From positions 496,001-560,000 of the forward strand of contig CANMFU010000002.1 of NCBI GenBank assembly GCA_947497295.1: a DNA stretch of 64,000 bases, written 5' to 3'. The position numbers and the translations under genes were made by a program. This stretch comes from an uncultured Roseovarius sp. GTDB lineage: Bacteria > Pseudomonadota > Alphaproteobacteria > Rhodobacterales > Rhodobacteraceae. Of this stretch, positions 18,915-28,309 are shown piece by piece (positions within the stretch are counted from its first letter, which is position 1; every line of letters begins with the position of its first letter). Below the pieces are notes generated by a model that worked only from the letters and a program-made list of their open reading frames with translations, had not been told where the DNA came from and ran no database searches.

Positions 18915-19601
18915 ATGCCTCAGACCGACCCCAAAACCGTCGGCATTGACCCGATTATGCCGGCCCATGCGCAGGTGTATCTGCGTCTGCGCGATATGGT
19001 GCTGTATGGTGACCTGACGCCGGGTCAGGCTGTGACCATACAGGGCCTCACCAAAAGCCTGAGCGCCGGTATGACCCCGGTGCGTGAGGCGATCCGCCGG
19101 CTGACCTCGCAGGGGGCGCTGGAGTTTCAGGGCAACCGGCGGGTCAGTGTGCCTTTGCTCACAGCGGCGGATATAGATGAGATTATCGTTGCACGCGAAT
19201 GGCTTGATCCATTTTTGACCCGTCGGGCAATGGCGCATGTGACGGGGTCAGACATTGCGGCACTGACTCGGTTGGATCAGTCGCTGGACGGGGCGATCCG
19301 GCAGGGTGACCTGCGGGGATATCTGCATCTGAACCACCAGTTTCACCTAGCAATTTACAGACTGGCACGGTCGCCCATCCTTGCCGATCTGGCCGAGGGG
19401 TTGTGGCTCCGGTTTGGCCCGTCGATGCGCGTTCTGTGCGGCCGGATTGGCACACAAAATCTGCCGGACAATCACAAACAGACGCTGAACGCGATGCAGA
19501 CGGGCGATACAGATGCTGCGGCGGCCGCGATTGCCGCCGATGTCCGTCAGGGAATGGACCAACTGCGCGCCTCACTGGCCGATAACACGGCTGGCGGCTG
19601 A
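18915..19601 (+). CDS. GntR-family regulator with FCD domain
   Basis: 228 residues: N-terminal winged helix (VYLRLRDMVLYGDLTPGQAVTI, TPVREAIRRLTSQGALE) and a helical FCD effector domain with the histidine/aspartate pattern HLNHQFHLAIYR. Divergent from potF and upstream of the SpuC-like aminotransferase, so it is the obvious candidate to control putrescine uptake and catabolism, perhaps with a polyamine-derived acid as effector. Target and effector are inference. Confidence 0.87.
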   Translation: MPQTDPKTVGIDPIMPAHAQVYLRLRDMVLYGDLTPGQAVTIQGLTKSLSAGMTPVREAIRRLTSQGALEFQGNRRVSVPLLTAADIDEIIVAREWLDPFLTRRAMAHVTGSDIAALTRLDQSLDGAIRQGDLRGYLHLNHQFHLAIYRLARSPILADLAEGLWLRFGPSMRVLCGRIGTQNLPDNHKQTLNAMQTGDTDAAAAAIAADVRQGMDQLRASLADNTAGG

Positions 19602-19606
19602 TTCGA

Positions 19607-19634
19607 TTGACATTGATCTATTTGATCATATTCT
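19607..19634 (+). promoter_or_regulatory. Candidate promoter for the aminotransferase gene
   Basis: TTGACA (19607-19612), 16 bases, then TATTCT (19629-19634), starting six bases after the gntR stop and 76 bases before the aminotransferase ATG. Sigma-70-like by eye only. Confidence 0.4.
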
Positions 19635-19709
19635 TGGCGCAGCCGGGTACGCCGCGCCGCTGCCCTTCGATATTCAATTGATGACGTTCAGCTTACGAAA
19701 GGCCTGCCC

Positions 19710-21104
19710 ATGAATATGATTGCCAACCATCCGCCCACCGCCGAGCTTCAGGCGCTGGACGCAGCCCATCATATGCACCCATTCACGCATAACGACGAGC
19801 TGGGCGAAAAGGGCGCGCGCATCATCACCCGCGCCAAGGGCGTGACGCTGACCGATAGCGACGGCAATGATTATCTGGATGCGATGGCGGGTCTTTGGTG
19901 CGTCAACATCGGCTATGGCCGCGAAGAAATGGCCGAGGCCGCAGCCCGCCAGATGCGCGAGCTGCCGTATTACAACACGTTTTTTCAGACGTCGCACGTC
20001 CCGGCGATCGCCCTGTCGGCAAAGCTGGCCGAGCTGGCGCCGCGCGATCTGAACCATGTATTTTTTGCCGGTTCGGGGTCCGAGGCGAACGATACCAACA
20101 TCCGCATGGTGCGCACCTACTGGGCGCAGAAAGGCAAGCCGGACAAGAACGTCATCATCAGCCGCAAGAACGCCTATCACGGCTCCTCCATGGGCAGCGG
20201 TTCACTGGGCGGTATGTCCTACATGCACGAGCAGGGCGGTTTGCCGATTGAAAACATCTGCCACATTGATCAGCCGCATTGGTGGGGCGAGGGCGGCGAT
20301 ATGTCCCCCGAGGAGTTCGGTCTGGAACGTGCCCGCCAGCTGGAGAAAAAGATCGAGGAGTTGGGCGAGCACCGCGTCGCCGCCTTCATCGCCGAGCCGA
20401 TCCAGGGCGCGGGCGGCGTTATCATTCCGCCCAGCACCTATTGGCCCGAAATTCAGCGGATCTGCGACGCGCATGACATTCTGCTGATTGCGGACGAAGT
20501 GATCTGTGGCTTTGGCCGAACCGGAAGCTGGTTCGGCAGTGAAACGCTGGGCATCCGTCCGCATATCATGACCGTCGCCAAGGGGCTGAGCAGTGGGTAT
20601 GCGCCCATCGGCGGGTCCATCGTGTGCGACGACGTGGCGGAGGTCATCAACAATTGTGAATTCGCGCATGGCTACACCTATTCGGGCCATCCGATGACCT
20701 GTGCCGTTGCGCTGGAAAATCTGCGCATCCTGCAGGAAGAGCGCATTGTTGATCGCGTCGCCAGCCACTCTGCCGAGTATCTGGCGGACAAGTGGAAGGG
20801 GCTGGCCGATCACCCGCTGGTGGGCGAGGCGACGACAATCGGCATGATGGGATCCATCGTGCTGACGCCGGATGCCTCCAGCCGCGCCGCCTTTGCCGGA
20901 AACGAGGGCGACGCCGGGCTGATCACCCGCGAGCATTGCTTTAAAAACGGTCTGGTGATGCGCCATGTCGGGGACCGCATGATCATGTCTCCGCCGCTGG
21001 TCATCACGGATGCTGAGATGGACACATTGGTTGAGCGTGCGTGGATCGCGCTGGATTTGGCGCATAAGCAGCTGAAAGACGAGGGCAAGATGAAAGCCGC
21101 CTGA
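19710..21104 (+). CDS. Class III aminotransferase, SpuC-like (putrescine-pyruvate type)
   Basis: 464 residues of a PLP class III aminotransferase. Motifs include LDAMAGLWCVNIGYGREE, FFAGSGSEANDTN, IADEVICGFGRTG and the Schiff-base lysine in MTVAKGLSSGYAPIGG. The sequence resembles Pseudomonas SpuC over its whole length (HHMHPFT, RQMRELPYYNTFFQT, SGHPMTCAVALEN). It would convert putrescine to 4-aminobutanal. Placement after the GntR gene and opposite the potFGHI operon supports this. A beta-alanine- or omega-amino-acid-pyruvate activity is an alternative. Confidence 0.85.
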   Translation: MNMIANHPPTAELQALDAAHHMHPFTHNDELGEKGARIITRAKGVTLTDSDGNDYLDAMAGLWCVNIGYGREEMAEAAARQMRELPYYNTFFQTSHVPAIALSAKLAELAPRDLNHVFFAGSGSEANDTNIRMVRTYWAQKGKPDKNVIISRKNAYHGSSMGSGSLGGMSYMHEQGGLPIENICHIDQPHWWGEGGDMSPEEFGLERARQLEKKIEELGEHRVAAFIAEPIQGAGGVIIPPSTYWPEIQRICDAHDILLIADEVICGFGRTGSWFGSETLGIRPHIMTVAKGLSSGYAPIGGSIVCDDVAEVINNCEFAHGYTYSGHPMTCAVALENLRILQEERIVDRVASHSAEYLADKWKGLADHPLVGEATTIGMMGSIVLTPDASSRAAFAGNEGDAGLITREHCFKNGLVMRHVGDRMIMSPPLVITDAEMDTLVERAWIALDLAHKQLKDEGKMKAA

Positions 21105-21127
21105 TCGGGCCAGCTTTTGTCAATCGC

Positions 21128-21156
21128 AAGGGCGCAGCCATCGGTTGCGCCTTTTT
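21128..21156 (+). terminator. Rho-independent terminator after the aminotransferase
   Basis: GGCGCA (21131-21136) pairs with TGCGCC (21146-21151), extended by AAG with TTT, and is followed by a run of T. Located 24 bases after the aminotransferase stop. Confidence 0.75.
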
Positions 21157-21242
21157 GCATTTGATCGGGCGTCGTTTCGATTGCTATTTTCGTTTATTCC
21201 GGGATCAGACTACATCTGAGAAATCTGGAGCGTGAGGATCGC

Positions 21243-21920
21243 ATGAACCACCGCAAGAAAACCGGCAGACATGACACGTTCGCCGTGATCGGTCTGGGCA
21301 ATTTTGGCAGCACGGTCGCGACCGAGCTGGTCCGATTTGGTAATCATGTTATTGGCATGGATATTGACGAAAAATCGGTCAACGCGCAGGCCGAGACGCT
21401 GAGTCAGGCCCTGATCGTGGATGCGCGCGACGAAGGCGCGCTGCGCGAGGCCGGCGTTGCGAATTGCACTGTCGCGCTGATTGCCATTGGCGACGATCTG
21501 GAATCCAGCATTCTGGCGGCTATCAACGTCAAAACGCTCGGTGTTCCCGTTGTCTGGGCCAAAGCGATGTCCAAGACCCATCACCGCATCCTGAGCAAAC
21601 TGAAGGTGGACCGTATCATCCATCCCGAAGTGGAGGTCGGCTATCATATCGCGCAAGTTCTGAACAATCCTCTGGTGCGCGACTATGTCAGCCTTGGAAA
21701 TGGGTTCAACGTGGTTAATTTCCGCATCCCTGAATCGCTTGAGGGCAAGAAACTGTCCGAAATCCAATACCGCGAGACATACGAGCTGCGCTGTATCGGC
21801 GCGATGCGCGGTACCGAATGGCTGGGCTGCGATGGCGAAGATTGCACGTTGCAAATGGACGATTTGCTGCTGCTTTTGGGGCAACGCTCGAACTTGCGCA
21901 GTTTTGCGGCCAGCCTCTGA
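21243..21920 (+). CDS. TrkA/KtrA-type potassium channel regulator
   Basis: 225-residue cytosolic RCK protein. The RCK_N Rossmann fold begins FAVIGLGNFGSTVATEL (GxGxxG at about 17-22) with the acidic GMDIDE after beta-2, and an RCK_C domain occupies about 140-220. Such proteins gate a TrkH/KtrB membrane subunit in response to NAD(H) or ATP/ADP. Its TGA overlaps the ATG of the membrane subunit gene by one base, so the two are a coupled pair. Single RCK domain makes it KtrA-like rather than the double-domain E. coli TrkA. Confidence 0.88.
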   Translation: MNHRKKTGRHDTFAVIGLGNFGSTVATELVRFGNHVIGMDIDEKSVNAQAETLSQALIVDARDEGALREAGVANCTVALIAIGDDLESSILAAINVKTLGVPVVWAKAMSKTHHRILSKLKVDRIIHPEVEVGYHIAQVLNNPLVRDYVSLGNGFNVVNFRIPESLEGKKLSEIQYRETYELRCIGAMRGTEWLGCDGEDCTLQMDDLLLLLGQRSNLRSFAASL

Positions 21921-23266
21921 TGGCATTGCCTCATGTGCGCGCCGTCTCAAAGGGTGGGTTACGGGTGGCGCCCCCGGCCATTCTGGGGCTGGTTTATCTG
22001 ATTTTTATCGTCGCTGGCGGCATTGTTCTGTGGCTGCCGATCTCCAATACTGTGGATCTGACGCTGTGCGATGCGTTGTTCACCTCGACATCGGCGGTGA
22101 CGGTGACGGGGCTGATCGTGGTCGATACCGGGTCTGCCTTTACGATCTTCGGCCAGATTGTGATTGCGCTGCTCATTCAGCTCGGCGGTCTGGGACTTAT
22201 GACGTTCGCGGTAATGCTGCTGACGGTTCTTGGAATTCCCGTAGGTCTGCCCTATCGCACGGTTCTGCGCGAGGAGGTCAATCAGAAGTCCCTGCACAAC
22301 CTGACCGATGTTGCGCGCATCATCCTGATCGTGTCGCTATTGTGCGAATTGATCGGAGCCGCGCTTCTCGGTTTTGTTTTCGTGCCGGAATTTGGCTGGT
22401 CCAAGGGCGCCGGCCACGCGTTGTTCCATTCGATATCCGCATTCAACAACGCGGGTTTTGCACTGTATCCGGACAGCCTGACGGGCTGGGTGGGCAACCC
22501 GGTCATCAACATTGTCATCCCGGCGTTGTTCATCCTGGGCGGTCTGGGGTTCATCGTTGTGGCGGATATCTACCAGGTGCGCAGATGGCGCAAGCTGACG
22601 CTGCACAGCAAGATCATGATCACCGGTACGCTGGGCCTGATCGGTCTGTCATGGGGAATGTTTGCGGCGCTTGAATGGGTCAATCCGGGCACGTTGGGCG
22701 GGCTGCCGGATACTGCCTCGCGGGTTTGGGCCAGCTGGTTTCAGGCGGTTACGGTGCGCACGGCGGGGTTCAATACACTGGATTTTGCGGAAATCCACGA
22801 CAGCACCGCGCTGATGATCATGTCGCTGATGCTGGTCGGGGGCGGCAGCACCTCGACGGCCGGCGGGATCAAGGTAACGACGCTGATCGTGCTGCTGATC
22901 GCAACCGCCGCTTTCTTTCGCCGCCAGTCCGATATGCATGTTTTTGGCCGCTCACTGGGCGCGGAGGAAGTGCAGAAGGTGCTGGCGCTGACCGTAGTCA
23001 GCATGCTGCTGGTGCTGAGCGGTATTTTCATCACGTCGATCTCGCATGACGGCGATTTCATGGATCTGGCGTTTGAGGTGACATCGGCCTTTGGCACGGT
23101 TGGGGTGTCGCGTGGCGCCACTGCCGAACTTGATGGCGTGGGCCGCGCGGTGATCATGTGCATCATGTTTCTAGGCCGCGTCGGCCCTCTGACCCTAGGG
23201 TTTTTTCTGGCAACGCGCAGCGTGCCGCGCGTGCGCTATCCCAAGGGTCAGATTTATCTGGGCTGA
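21920..23266 (+). CDS. TrkH/KtrB-family potassium uptake membrane subunit
   Basis: 448 residues with four M1-P-M2-like units. Filter-like segments are visible: TSTSAVTVTGL, HSISAFNNAGFAL, VTVRTAGFNTLD and TSAFGTVGVSRG, each with the selectivity glycine. Forms the potassium-conducting pore with the upstream RCK protein. Start at 21920 overlaps the previous stop; a longer reading frame extends into the RCK gene and is rejected. Converges on doeA with a five-base gap. Confidence 0.9.
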   Translation: MALPHVRAVSKGGLRVAPPAILGLVYLIFIVAGGIVLWLPISNTVDLTLCDALFTSTSAVTVTGLIVVDTGSAFTIFGQIVIALLIQLGGLGLMTFAVMLLTVLGIPVGLPYRTVLREEVNQKSLHNLTDVARIILIVSLLCELIGAALLGFVFVPEFGWSKGAGHALFHSISAFNNAGFALYPDSLTGWVGNPVINIVIPALFILGGLGFIVVADIYQVRRWRKLTLHSKIMITGTLGLIGLSWGMFAALEWVNPGTLGGLPDTASRVWASWFQAVTVRTAGFNTLDFAEIHDSTALMIMSLMLVGGGSTSTAGGIKVTTLIVLLIATAAFFRRQSDMHVFGRSLGAEEVQKVLALTVVSMLLVLSGIFITSISHDGDFMDLAFEVTSAFGTVGVSRGATAELDGVGRAVIMCIMFLGRVGPLTLGFFLATRSVPRVRYPKGQIYLG

Positions 23267-23271
23267 CGCGG

Positions 23272-24456
23272 TCAGTCCTTGATGAACAGCTTGCGCGGCT
23301 GATTGCACAGCGGCTCGGCCGCGCCGCTGTCCTTGATCAGGATCGTCTCGGTCGTCTCAAGGCCCCAGGTGTCCATCCAGAGGGCGGGCATGAAATGAAA
23401 GACCATGCCCGGCTCCAGCACGGTGTCATCCTCGCTGCGGATCGACGCGGTGCGCTCGCCCCAGTCAGGCGGATAGCTGACGCCAACGGGATAGCCCATG
23501 CGGCCTGACCGCTCGATCCCGTGTTGGGCCAGAACGCCCATGAACGCGTTGGCGATGTCGCAAGTGCGCGCGCCGGCGCGCGCGGCCTCCAGCCCGGCCT
23601 CGATCCCCTCGATCTGCGCGGCCTCGGCGCGCAGCATGTCGTCGGGCGGTGTGCCCAGAAACACCGTCCGGCTGAGCGGCGCATGATACCGGCGATAGAC
23701 GCCTGACAGCTCAAAGAACGTCGCCTCCCCCGCCTTCATCGGTTTGCCGTCCCAGGTCAGGTGCGCCGCGGTGGCATCGGCGCCCGAGGGGGTCAACGGC
23801 AGGATCGCCGGATAATCGCCCCAATCGTCGCCCAGCCCGGTGATGCCGGCGTGCAGGACATCGGCCACCAGATCATTCTTGCGCACGCCGGGCGCGGCGC
23901 GCTCGATCGCGGTTTCGATCACCTTGTCGGTGATACGGGCGGCGCGGCGCATGAACCCGATTTCCTCGTCCGATTTGACCAGTCGCTGCCAGTTGACCAG
24001 CGCGGTCGCGTCAATGAATTCGGCGTCCGGCAATTCCGCGGTCAGAACAGAATGCGCCTTGGCCGAGTAGTAGTAATTCTCCATCTCGACGCCGATGCGC
24101 GCGCTGCCCAGCCCCATGTCCCGGATACGCGCGGCAAGGTCCTGCATCGGGTGGCGCACGGTGCTTTGGATATAGTGATCCTCGTAGCCAAGGATGTGTT
24201 CATCCTCCATCCAGCAGGTGCGCCGCCCGCCCATCATGTCCATGTAGCGCCCCCACCAGATGGGCGGCCCATCGAGCGTGACCAGCACGCCCTGATGGAC
24301 GTAGAACGACCAGCCATCATAGGCGGTCAGCCAGTTCTGGTTGCTGGGATCGGTGCAAAAGAGAACGTCGATGCCTGCGGCCTTCATGGCATGCCGCGTC
24401 TTCACCAGTCGCCGCTGATATTCGGCGGTGCTGAAGGGGATATCCTTTTCGATCAT
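23272..24456 (-). CDS. doeA: Ectoine hydrolase, M24-family fold
   Basis: 394 residues with an N-terminal creatinase domain and a pita-bread M24 domain. The run YPVGVSYPPDWGERTAS and FHFMPALWMDTWGLETTE closely resemble DoeA/EutD, which opens the ectoine ring to N-acetyl-diaminobutyrate. The metal ligands of true M24 peptidases are missing: the DxG aspartate is Glu-Leu-Ser (FFELSG) and the second aspartate is replaced in HAPLSRTVF, consistent with a metal-free hydrolase. Divergent from a Lrp/AsnC gene and near doeD. Generic Xaa-Pro peptidase is the alternative. Confidence 0.85.
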   Translation of the reverse strand: MIEKDIPFSTAEYQRRLVKTRHAMKAAGIDVLFCTDPSNQNWLTAYDGWSFYVHQGVLVTLDGPPIWWGRYMDMMGGRRTCWMEDEHILGYEDHYIQSTVRHPMQDLAARIRDMGLGSARIGVEMENYYYSAKAHSVLTAELPDAEFIDATALVNWQRLVKSDEEIGFMRRAARITDKVIETAIERAAPGVRKNDLVADVLHAGITGLGDDWGDYPAILPLTPSGADATAAHLTWDGKPMKAGEATFFELSGVYRRYHAPLSRTVFLGTPPDDMLRAEAAQIEGIEAGLEAARAGARTCDIANAFMGVLAQHGIERSGRMGYPVGVSYPPDWGERTASIRSEDDTVLEPGMVFHFMPALWMDTWGLETTETILIKDSGAAEPLCNQPRKLFIKD

Positions 24457-24585
24457 GTCGGGGCCTTTCTGTTGATCGTGTTGCGCGGCATCTCATGCTG
24501 AATTTGCTGTTTGCGCAAGGGGTGCGTTGACGGCGCCCGCGCAGGGCCGCAAAACAGGCGCGATGAAGCTTCAGCGAGCCTGCAC

Positions 24586-25065
24586 ATGATCCGCCTTGAC
24601 GCCCGCGATCTGGATATCCTGCGCGCACTGGCCGCCAATGGCCGGATGACCAATGCCGATCTGGCCATATCGGCCGGCCTCTCGGCCAGCCCCTGCTGGG
24701 AGCGGGTACGCAAGCTGCAGGAGGCAGGCGTGATCGAAGGCATCCACGCGCGCATCGCGCTGAAAAAGATCGGCCCGCATGTGACAGCCTTTGTGACGGT
24801 GGAGCTGACGGACCACACCGCCGACGCCTTTCGCAGATTCGAGGCGGCGATGGCGCGGTATGATCAGGTGACGGGATGCTGGGCGCTGGGCGGTGGCTAT
24901 GACTATCTGCTGCATATCGTTGCGCGCGATATCGAGGGGTATCAGGCGTTGCTGGATGATATGCTGGATGCCGGAATCGGGCTGGCGCGATATTTCACCT
25001 ATGTCGTGACCAAGACGGTCAAGGACAGCCCGGTGCCGCCTTTTGCCGCGCTGCTGGGGAGGTAG
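24586..25065 (+). CDS. doeX: Lrp/AsnC-family regulator of ectoine catabolism
   Basis: 159 residues: N-terminal HTH ([24 protein letters not shown]) and a C-terminal RAM-like effector-binding domain with [19 protein letters not shown]. It sits between divergent doeA and co-directional doeD, the expected place for DoeX, the ectoine-pathway regulator known from Halomonas. Start ATG at 24586 opens the HTH directly; upstream in-frame sequence is not conserved in type. Effector inferred to be a diaminobutyrate-type intermediate. Confidence 0.8.
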   Translation: MIRLDARDLDILRALAANGRMTNADLAISAGLSASPCWERVRKLQEAGVIEGIHARIALKKIGPHVTAFVTVELTDHTADAFRRFEAAMARYDQVTGCWALGGGYDYLLHIVARDIEGYQALLDDMLDAGIGLARYFTYVVTKTVKDSPVPPFAALLGR

Positions 25066-25181
25066 CAGTAGATTCTTCTGCAAGCCGCCGTCATTTCGGT
25101 TACACAGACTGCATCATTTGCGCCATTTTGCGCCCAAAGCCGCGCCGCGATTCCGCGCGCCATTATTCCAAGGAGATACCG

Positions 25182-26552
25182 ATGCTCAGAAACGATCAGC
25201 TGGCCGAATGGGACCGCGAGAATTTCTTTCACCCGTCCACGCATCTGGCGCAGTTCGCACGCGGCGAAGTGCAAAGCCGCATTATCTCAGGTGCCAAGGA
25301 TTGCCATATCGAGGATCGCGAGGGCAACAAGCATCTGGATGCCTTTGCCGGGCTTTACTGCGTCAACGTCGGCTATGGCCGGACCGAGATTTCGGACGCC
25401 ATCGCCAAACAGGCGCAGGAGCTGGCCTATTACCACGCCTATGTCGGCCACGGCACCGAGGCGGCGATCACGCTGGCCAAGATGGTCTTGGACCGGGCGC
25501 CGGATCATATGTCGAAGGTCTATTTCGGGCTGAGCGGCTCGGACGCCAACGAGACGAACATCAAGCTGATCTGGTATTATAACAACATCCTCGGCCGCCC
25601 CGAGAAGAAGAAGATCATCAGCCGCTGGCGTGGCTATCACGGCTCGGGTCTGATGACCGGCTCACTGACGGGGCTGGAGCTGTTTCACAAGAAGTTCGAC
25701 CTGCCATTGGAACAGGTGATTCATACCGAGGCGCCGTATTACTTTCGCCGCGACGATCTGGACATGAGCGAAGAGCAGTTCGTCGCCCATTGCGTCGCCA
25801 AGCTGGAAGAGCTGATCGAGGCCGAGGGCGCGGACAAGATCGCCGGTTTCATTGGCGAGCCTGTGCTGGGAACGGGGGGTCTGGTGCCGCCGCCCGCTGG
25901 CTACTGGCCCGCCATTCAGGCGGTGCTGGACAAGCATGACATCCTGCTGATCGCCGATGAGGTCGTCACCGGCTTTGGCCGTCTGGGCAGCATGTTCGGG
26001 TCCGATCACTACGGCATGAAGCCCGATCTGATGACCATCGCCAAGGGCCTGACCAGTGCCTATGCGCCGCTGTCGGGCAGCATCGTGTCCGATAAAATGT
26101 GGAAGGTGCTGGAGCAGGGCACCGACGAAAACGGCCCCATCGGCCACGGGTGGACCTATTCGGCACATCCCATCGGGGCCGCGGCGGGCGTTGCCAACCT
26201 GGAATTGCTGGACGATCTGGACCTGATCGCCAACAACCGCGAGGTGGGTGGATACCTCAACAGCGCGATGCGCGATGCGCTGGGCGATCATCCCAATGTC
26301 GGCGATATCCGCGGCGAGGGGATGATGTGCGCGGTCGAGTTCGTGAAGCATCGCGATGGCCGCGTCTTCTTTGACGCCAGCGACAAAATTGGCCCGCAAG
26401 TCACCGCAGCGCTGGGCGCACGAGGTGTCATCGGGCGGGCGATGCCGCAGGGCGATATCCTGGGATTTGCCCCGCCCTTCTGCCTGACCCGCTCCGAGGC
26501 GGACGAAGTGGTGTCCAAGACGGTGCAGGCGGTCGAATCCGTGCTGGGCTAA
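25182..26552 (+). CDS. doeD: Diaminobutyrate-2-oxoglutarate-type aminotransferase, ectoine pathway
   Basis: 456-residue class III aminotransferase starting after a clear AAGGAGAT. The N-terminus [20 protein letters not shown] and the stretches [16 protein letters not shown] and [20 protein letters not shown] match DoeD as remembered from Halomonas. PLP lysine is in [16 protein letters not shown]. In ectoine breakdown it converts L-2,4-diaminobutyrate to aspartate semialdehyde. Distinct from the SpuC-like enzyme at 19710 although homologous. A weak hairpin follows. Confidence 0.85.
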   Translation: MLRNDQLAEWDRENFFHPSTHLAQFARGEVQSRIISGAKDCHIEDREGNKHLDAFAGLYCVNVGYGRTEISDAIAKQAQELAYYHAYVGHGTEAAITLAKMVLDRAPDHMSKVYFGLSGSDANETNIKLIWYYNNILGRPEKKKIISRWRGYHGSGLMTGSLTGLELFHKKFDLPLEQVIHTEAPYYFRRDDLDMSEEQFVAHCVAKLEELIEAEGADKIAGFIGEPVLGTGGLVPPPAGYWPAIQAVLDKHDILLIADEVVTGFGRLGSMFGSDHYGMKPDLMTIAKGLTSAYAPLSGSIVSDKMWKVLEQGTDENGPIGHGWTYSAHPIGAAAGVANLELLDDLDLIANNREVGGYLNSAMRDALGDHPNVGDIRGEGMMCAVEFVKHRDGRVFFDASDKIGPQVTAALGARGVIGRAMPQGDILGFAPPFCLTRSEADEVVSKTVQAVESVLG

Positions 26553-26580
26553 AATCGAAAGACGTCTGAAACGGCCAACA

Positions 26581-26602
26581 GGGGCGCGAGCATTCGCGTC
26601 CC
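26581..26602 (+). terminator. Hairpin after doeD
   Basis: GGGGCGCG and CGCGTCCC form an eight-pair stem (one G-U) around a six-base loop, 28 bases past the doeD stop. No T tract follows, so it is a weak terminator candidate. Confidence 0.4.
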
Positions 26603-26615
26603 TGATTCGTCAGCT

Positions 26616-26728
26616 GCCTAATTTTTGTGCAGTTTGATCGCGGTGCCTAATTCTTAGGCGACAGCATCAGAAACAGCCCTGATCCTTTGGGAAGTCTCTT
26701 CGCCGCACTGCAGAAACTGTGCAGTTTG
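26616..26728 (+). promoter_or_regulatory. Repeat-rich upstream region of amt
   Basis: Contains GCCTAA at 26616, a perfect dyad GCCTAA-ttc-TTAGGC at 26645-26659, and an eleven-base direct repeat TGTGCAGTTTG at 26626-26636 and 26718-26728. The second copy ends 29 bases before the amt ATG. Ammonium-transporter genes are normally under nitrogen control, but no TGGCAC-N5-TTGC sigma-54 site is visible. Regulatory role is inference. Confidence 0.35.
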
Positions 26729-26757
26729 GACGAGGAAATCCACATCGGGGAACTATC

Positions 26758-28080
26758 ATGCCAAAACTCATCATAACCTGTCTGGTCGCCGCGCTGGCGC
26801 TGACCCCTCATGCGGGGCTTGCCCAAGCGGCGGACGCGGCGCCCAAGCCCGCCGAAATCGGGTTCATCTTCAACAGCTTCCTCTTTCTCGTTTCGGGGTT
26901 TCTGGTGTTCTTCATGGCCGCAGGCTTTGCCATGCTGGAGGCCGGGCTGGTGCGCGGCAAGAACGTGGCGATGCAACTGACCAAGAATGTCGCGCTGTTT
27001 TCGATCGCGTCGCTCTTCTTTTACGCGCTTGGCTATCACCTGATGTATCCCGGAGACGCATGGACGATTCCGAACGTGCTGGGCGCATTTGCGGTCACCG
27101 CGCTTGAGCCTGTGGGCTTGGAGGGGGCCGCGCCTGATCTCACCTATGCGTCGGTCGGATCGGATTTCTTCTTCCAACTGATGTTCTGCGCTGCGACCGC
27201 ATCCATTGTGTCGGGCGCGCTGGCCGAGCGGATCAAACTGTGGCCGTTCCTGATCTTTGTCATTGCGCTGACCGCGGTCATCTATCCGGTTCAGGCCAGC
27301 TGGAAATGGGGCGGCGGATTTCTGGACGCGATGGGGTTTCAGGATTTCGCAGGCTCGACCGTGGTGCATTCGGTCGGCGGCTGGGCTGCCCTGACCGGCG
27401 CCATCATCCTTGGCCCGCGGTTGGGCCGTTACAAGGACGGCAAGGTACAGGCGTTCCCCGGATCGAACCTGGCGCTGGCGACGCTGGGCACGTTCATCCT
27501 GTGGATGGGTTGGTTCGGGTTCAACGGCGGCTCGCAGCTGTATATGAACAGCGCGGGCAATGTGGCGGACATCAGCCGCATCTTTGCCAATACCAACATC
27601 GCCGCCTCTGCCGGAGCTGTCGCCGCCCTGCTCATGACGCAGGCGCTGTACAAGAAGCCGGACCTGACGATGATCCTGAATGGCGCGTTGGCCGGGCTGG
27701 TGGCGATCACGGCCGAGCCATTGGCGCCGACGCTGGTGCAGGCAACGCTGATCGGTGCGATTGGCGGCGCGATCGTGGTCTTTGCCGTGCCGTTCCTGGA
27801 CCGCATGCAGATCGACGATGTGGTTGGCGCGATTCCGGTGCATCTGTTCGCCGGCATCTGGGGAACTATCGCGGTGGTGTTCACCAACGACGCGGCCAGC
27901 ATCGGCACGCAGGTTTCCGCGATCGCGATCGTCGGCCTCTTTGTCAGCGCCACGTCGGCGGCGGTCTGGCTGCTGTTGAAGAAAACCTTCGGATTGCGCG
28001 TCAGCGCCGAAACTGAAATTGACGGCCTTGATATGGCGGAGCTGGGGATGGAAGCCTATCCTGAGTTCTCAAAGATCTGA
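26758..28080 (+). CDS. amt: Ammonium transporter
   Basis: 440-residue AmtB-type channel: a signal-like N-terminus (to about residue 24), then eleven membrane segments. Family features are FFMAAGFAMLEAGLVR, DFAGSTVVHSVGGWAALTGA with the first pore histidine, and GAIPVHLFAGIWGT with the second. The ATG at 26758 is preceded by GGGGAAC. No glnK/glnB gene is next to it, unusual for amt loci. Following doeD, it may help capture nitrogen, but no co-regulation can be shown. Confidence 0.93.
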   Translation: MPKLIITCLVAALALTPHAGLAQAADAAPKPAEIGFIFNSFLFLVSGFLVFFMAAGFAMLEAGLVRGKNVAMQLTKNVALFSIASLFFYALGYHLMYPGDAWTIPNVLGAFAVTALEPVGLEGAAPDLTYASVGSDFFFQLMFCAATASIVSGALAERIKLWPFLIFVIALTAVIYPVQASWKWGGGFLDAMGFQDFAGSTVVHSVGGWAALTGAIILGPRLGRYKDGKVQAFPGSNLALATLGTFILWMGWFGFNGGSQLYMNSAGNVADISRIFANTNIAASAGAVAALLMTQALYKKPDLTMILNGALAGLVAITAEPLAPTLVQATLIGAIGGAIVVFAVPFLDRMQIDDVVGAIPVHLFAGIWGTIAVVFTNDAASIGTQVSAIAIVGLFVSATSAAVWLLLKKTFGLRVSAETEIDGLDMAELGMEAYPEFSKI

Positions 28081-28108
28081 TCAATTTCCGGTATCGGGCA
28101 AAGGGATT

Positions 28109-28136
28109 GGAGGGATGGGCGAAGGCCGATCCCTCC
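28109..28136 (+). terminator. Hairpin after amt
   Basis: GGAGGGAT (28109-28116) and ATCCCTCC (28129-28136) form a perfect eight-pair stem with a twelve-base loop, 28 bases beyond the amt stop. No T tract follows. Confidence 0.5.
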
Positions 28137-28309
28137 GCTATCCGGCGCCGCGTGAACATTTGCCGGCGGCCACACGGCGCACCGGGCTGGCGGTGTCGCA
28201 TTCTGGAGGAAAAATGGCGTATCACGGTTGCAATGCTAGGCATAACGCGGTTTAGTCTCCTCTCAACGCGGCTTGATCGCGAAAAACAATAAACAACGGG
28301 GAGACTCAT

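Noticed and set aside
21818-21919. Longer N-terminus for the TrkH-type protein
   Set aside because: The extra 34 residues lie within the RCK gene in another frame, and the ATG overlapping the RCK stop is the natural start.
26640-26757. Sigma-54 promoter before amt
   Set aside because: No TGGC-N8-TTGC type spacing was found in the region.
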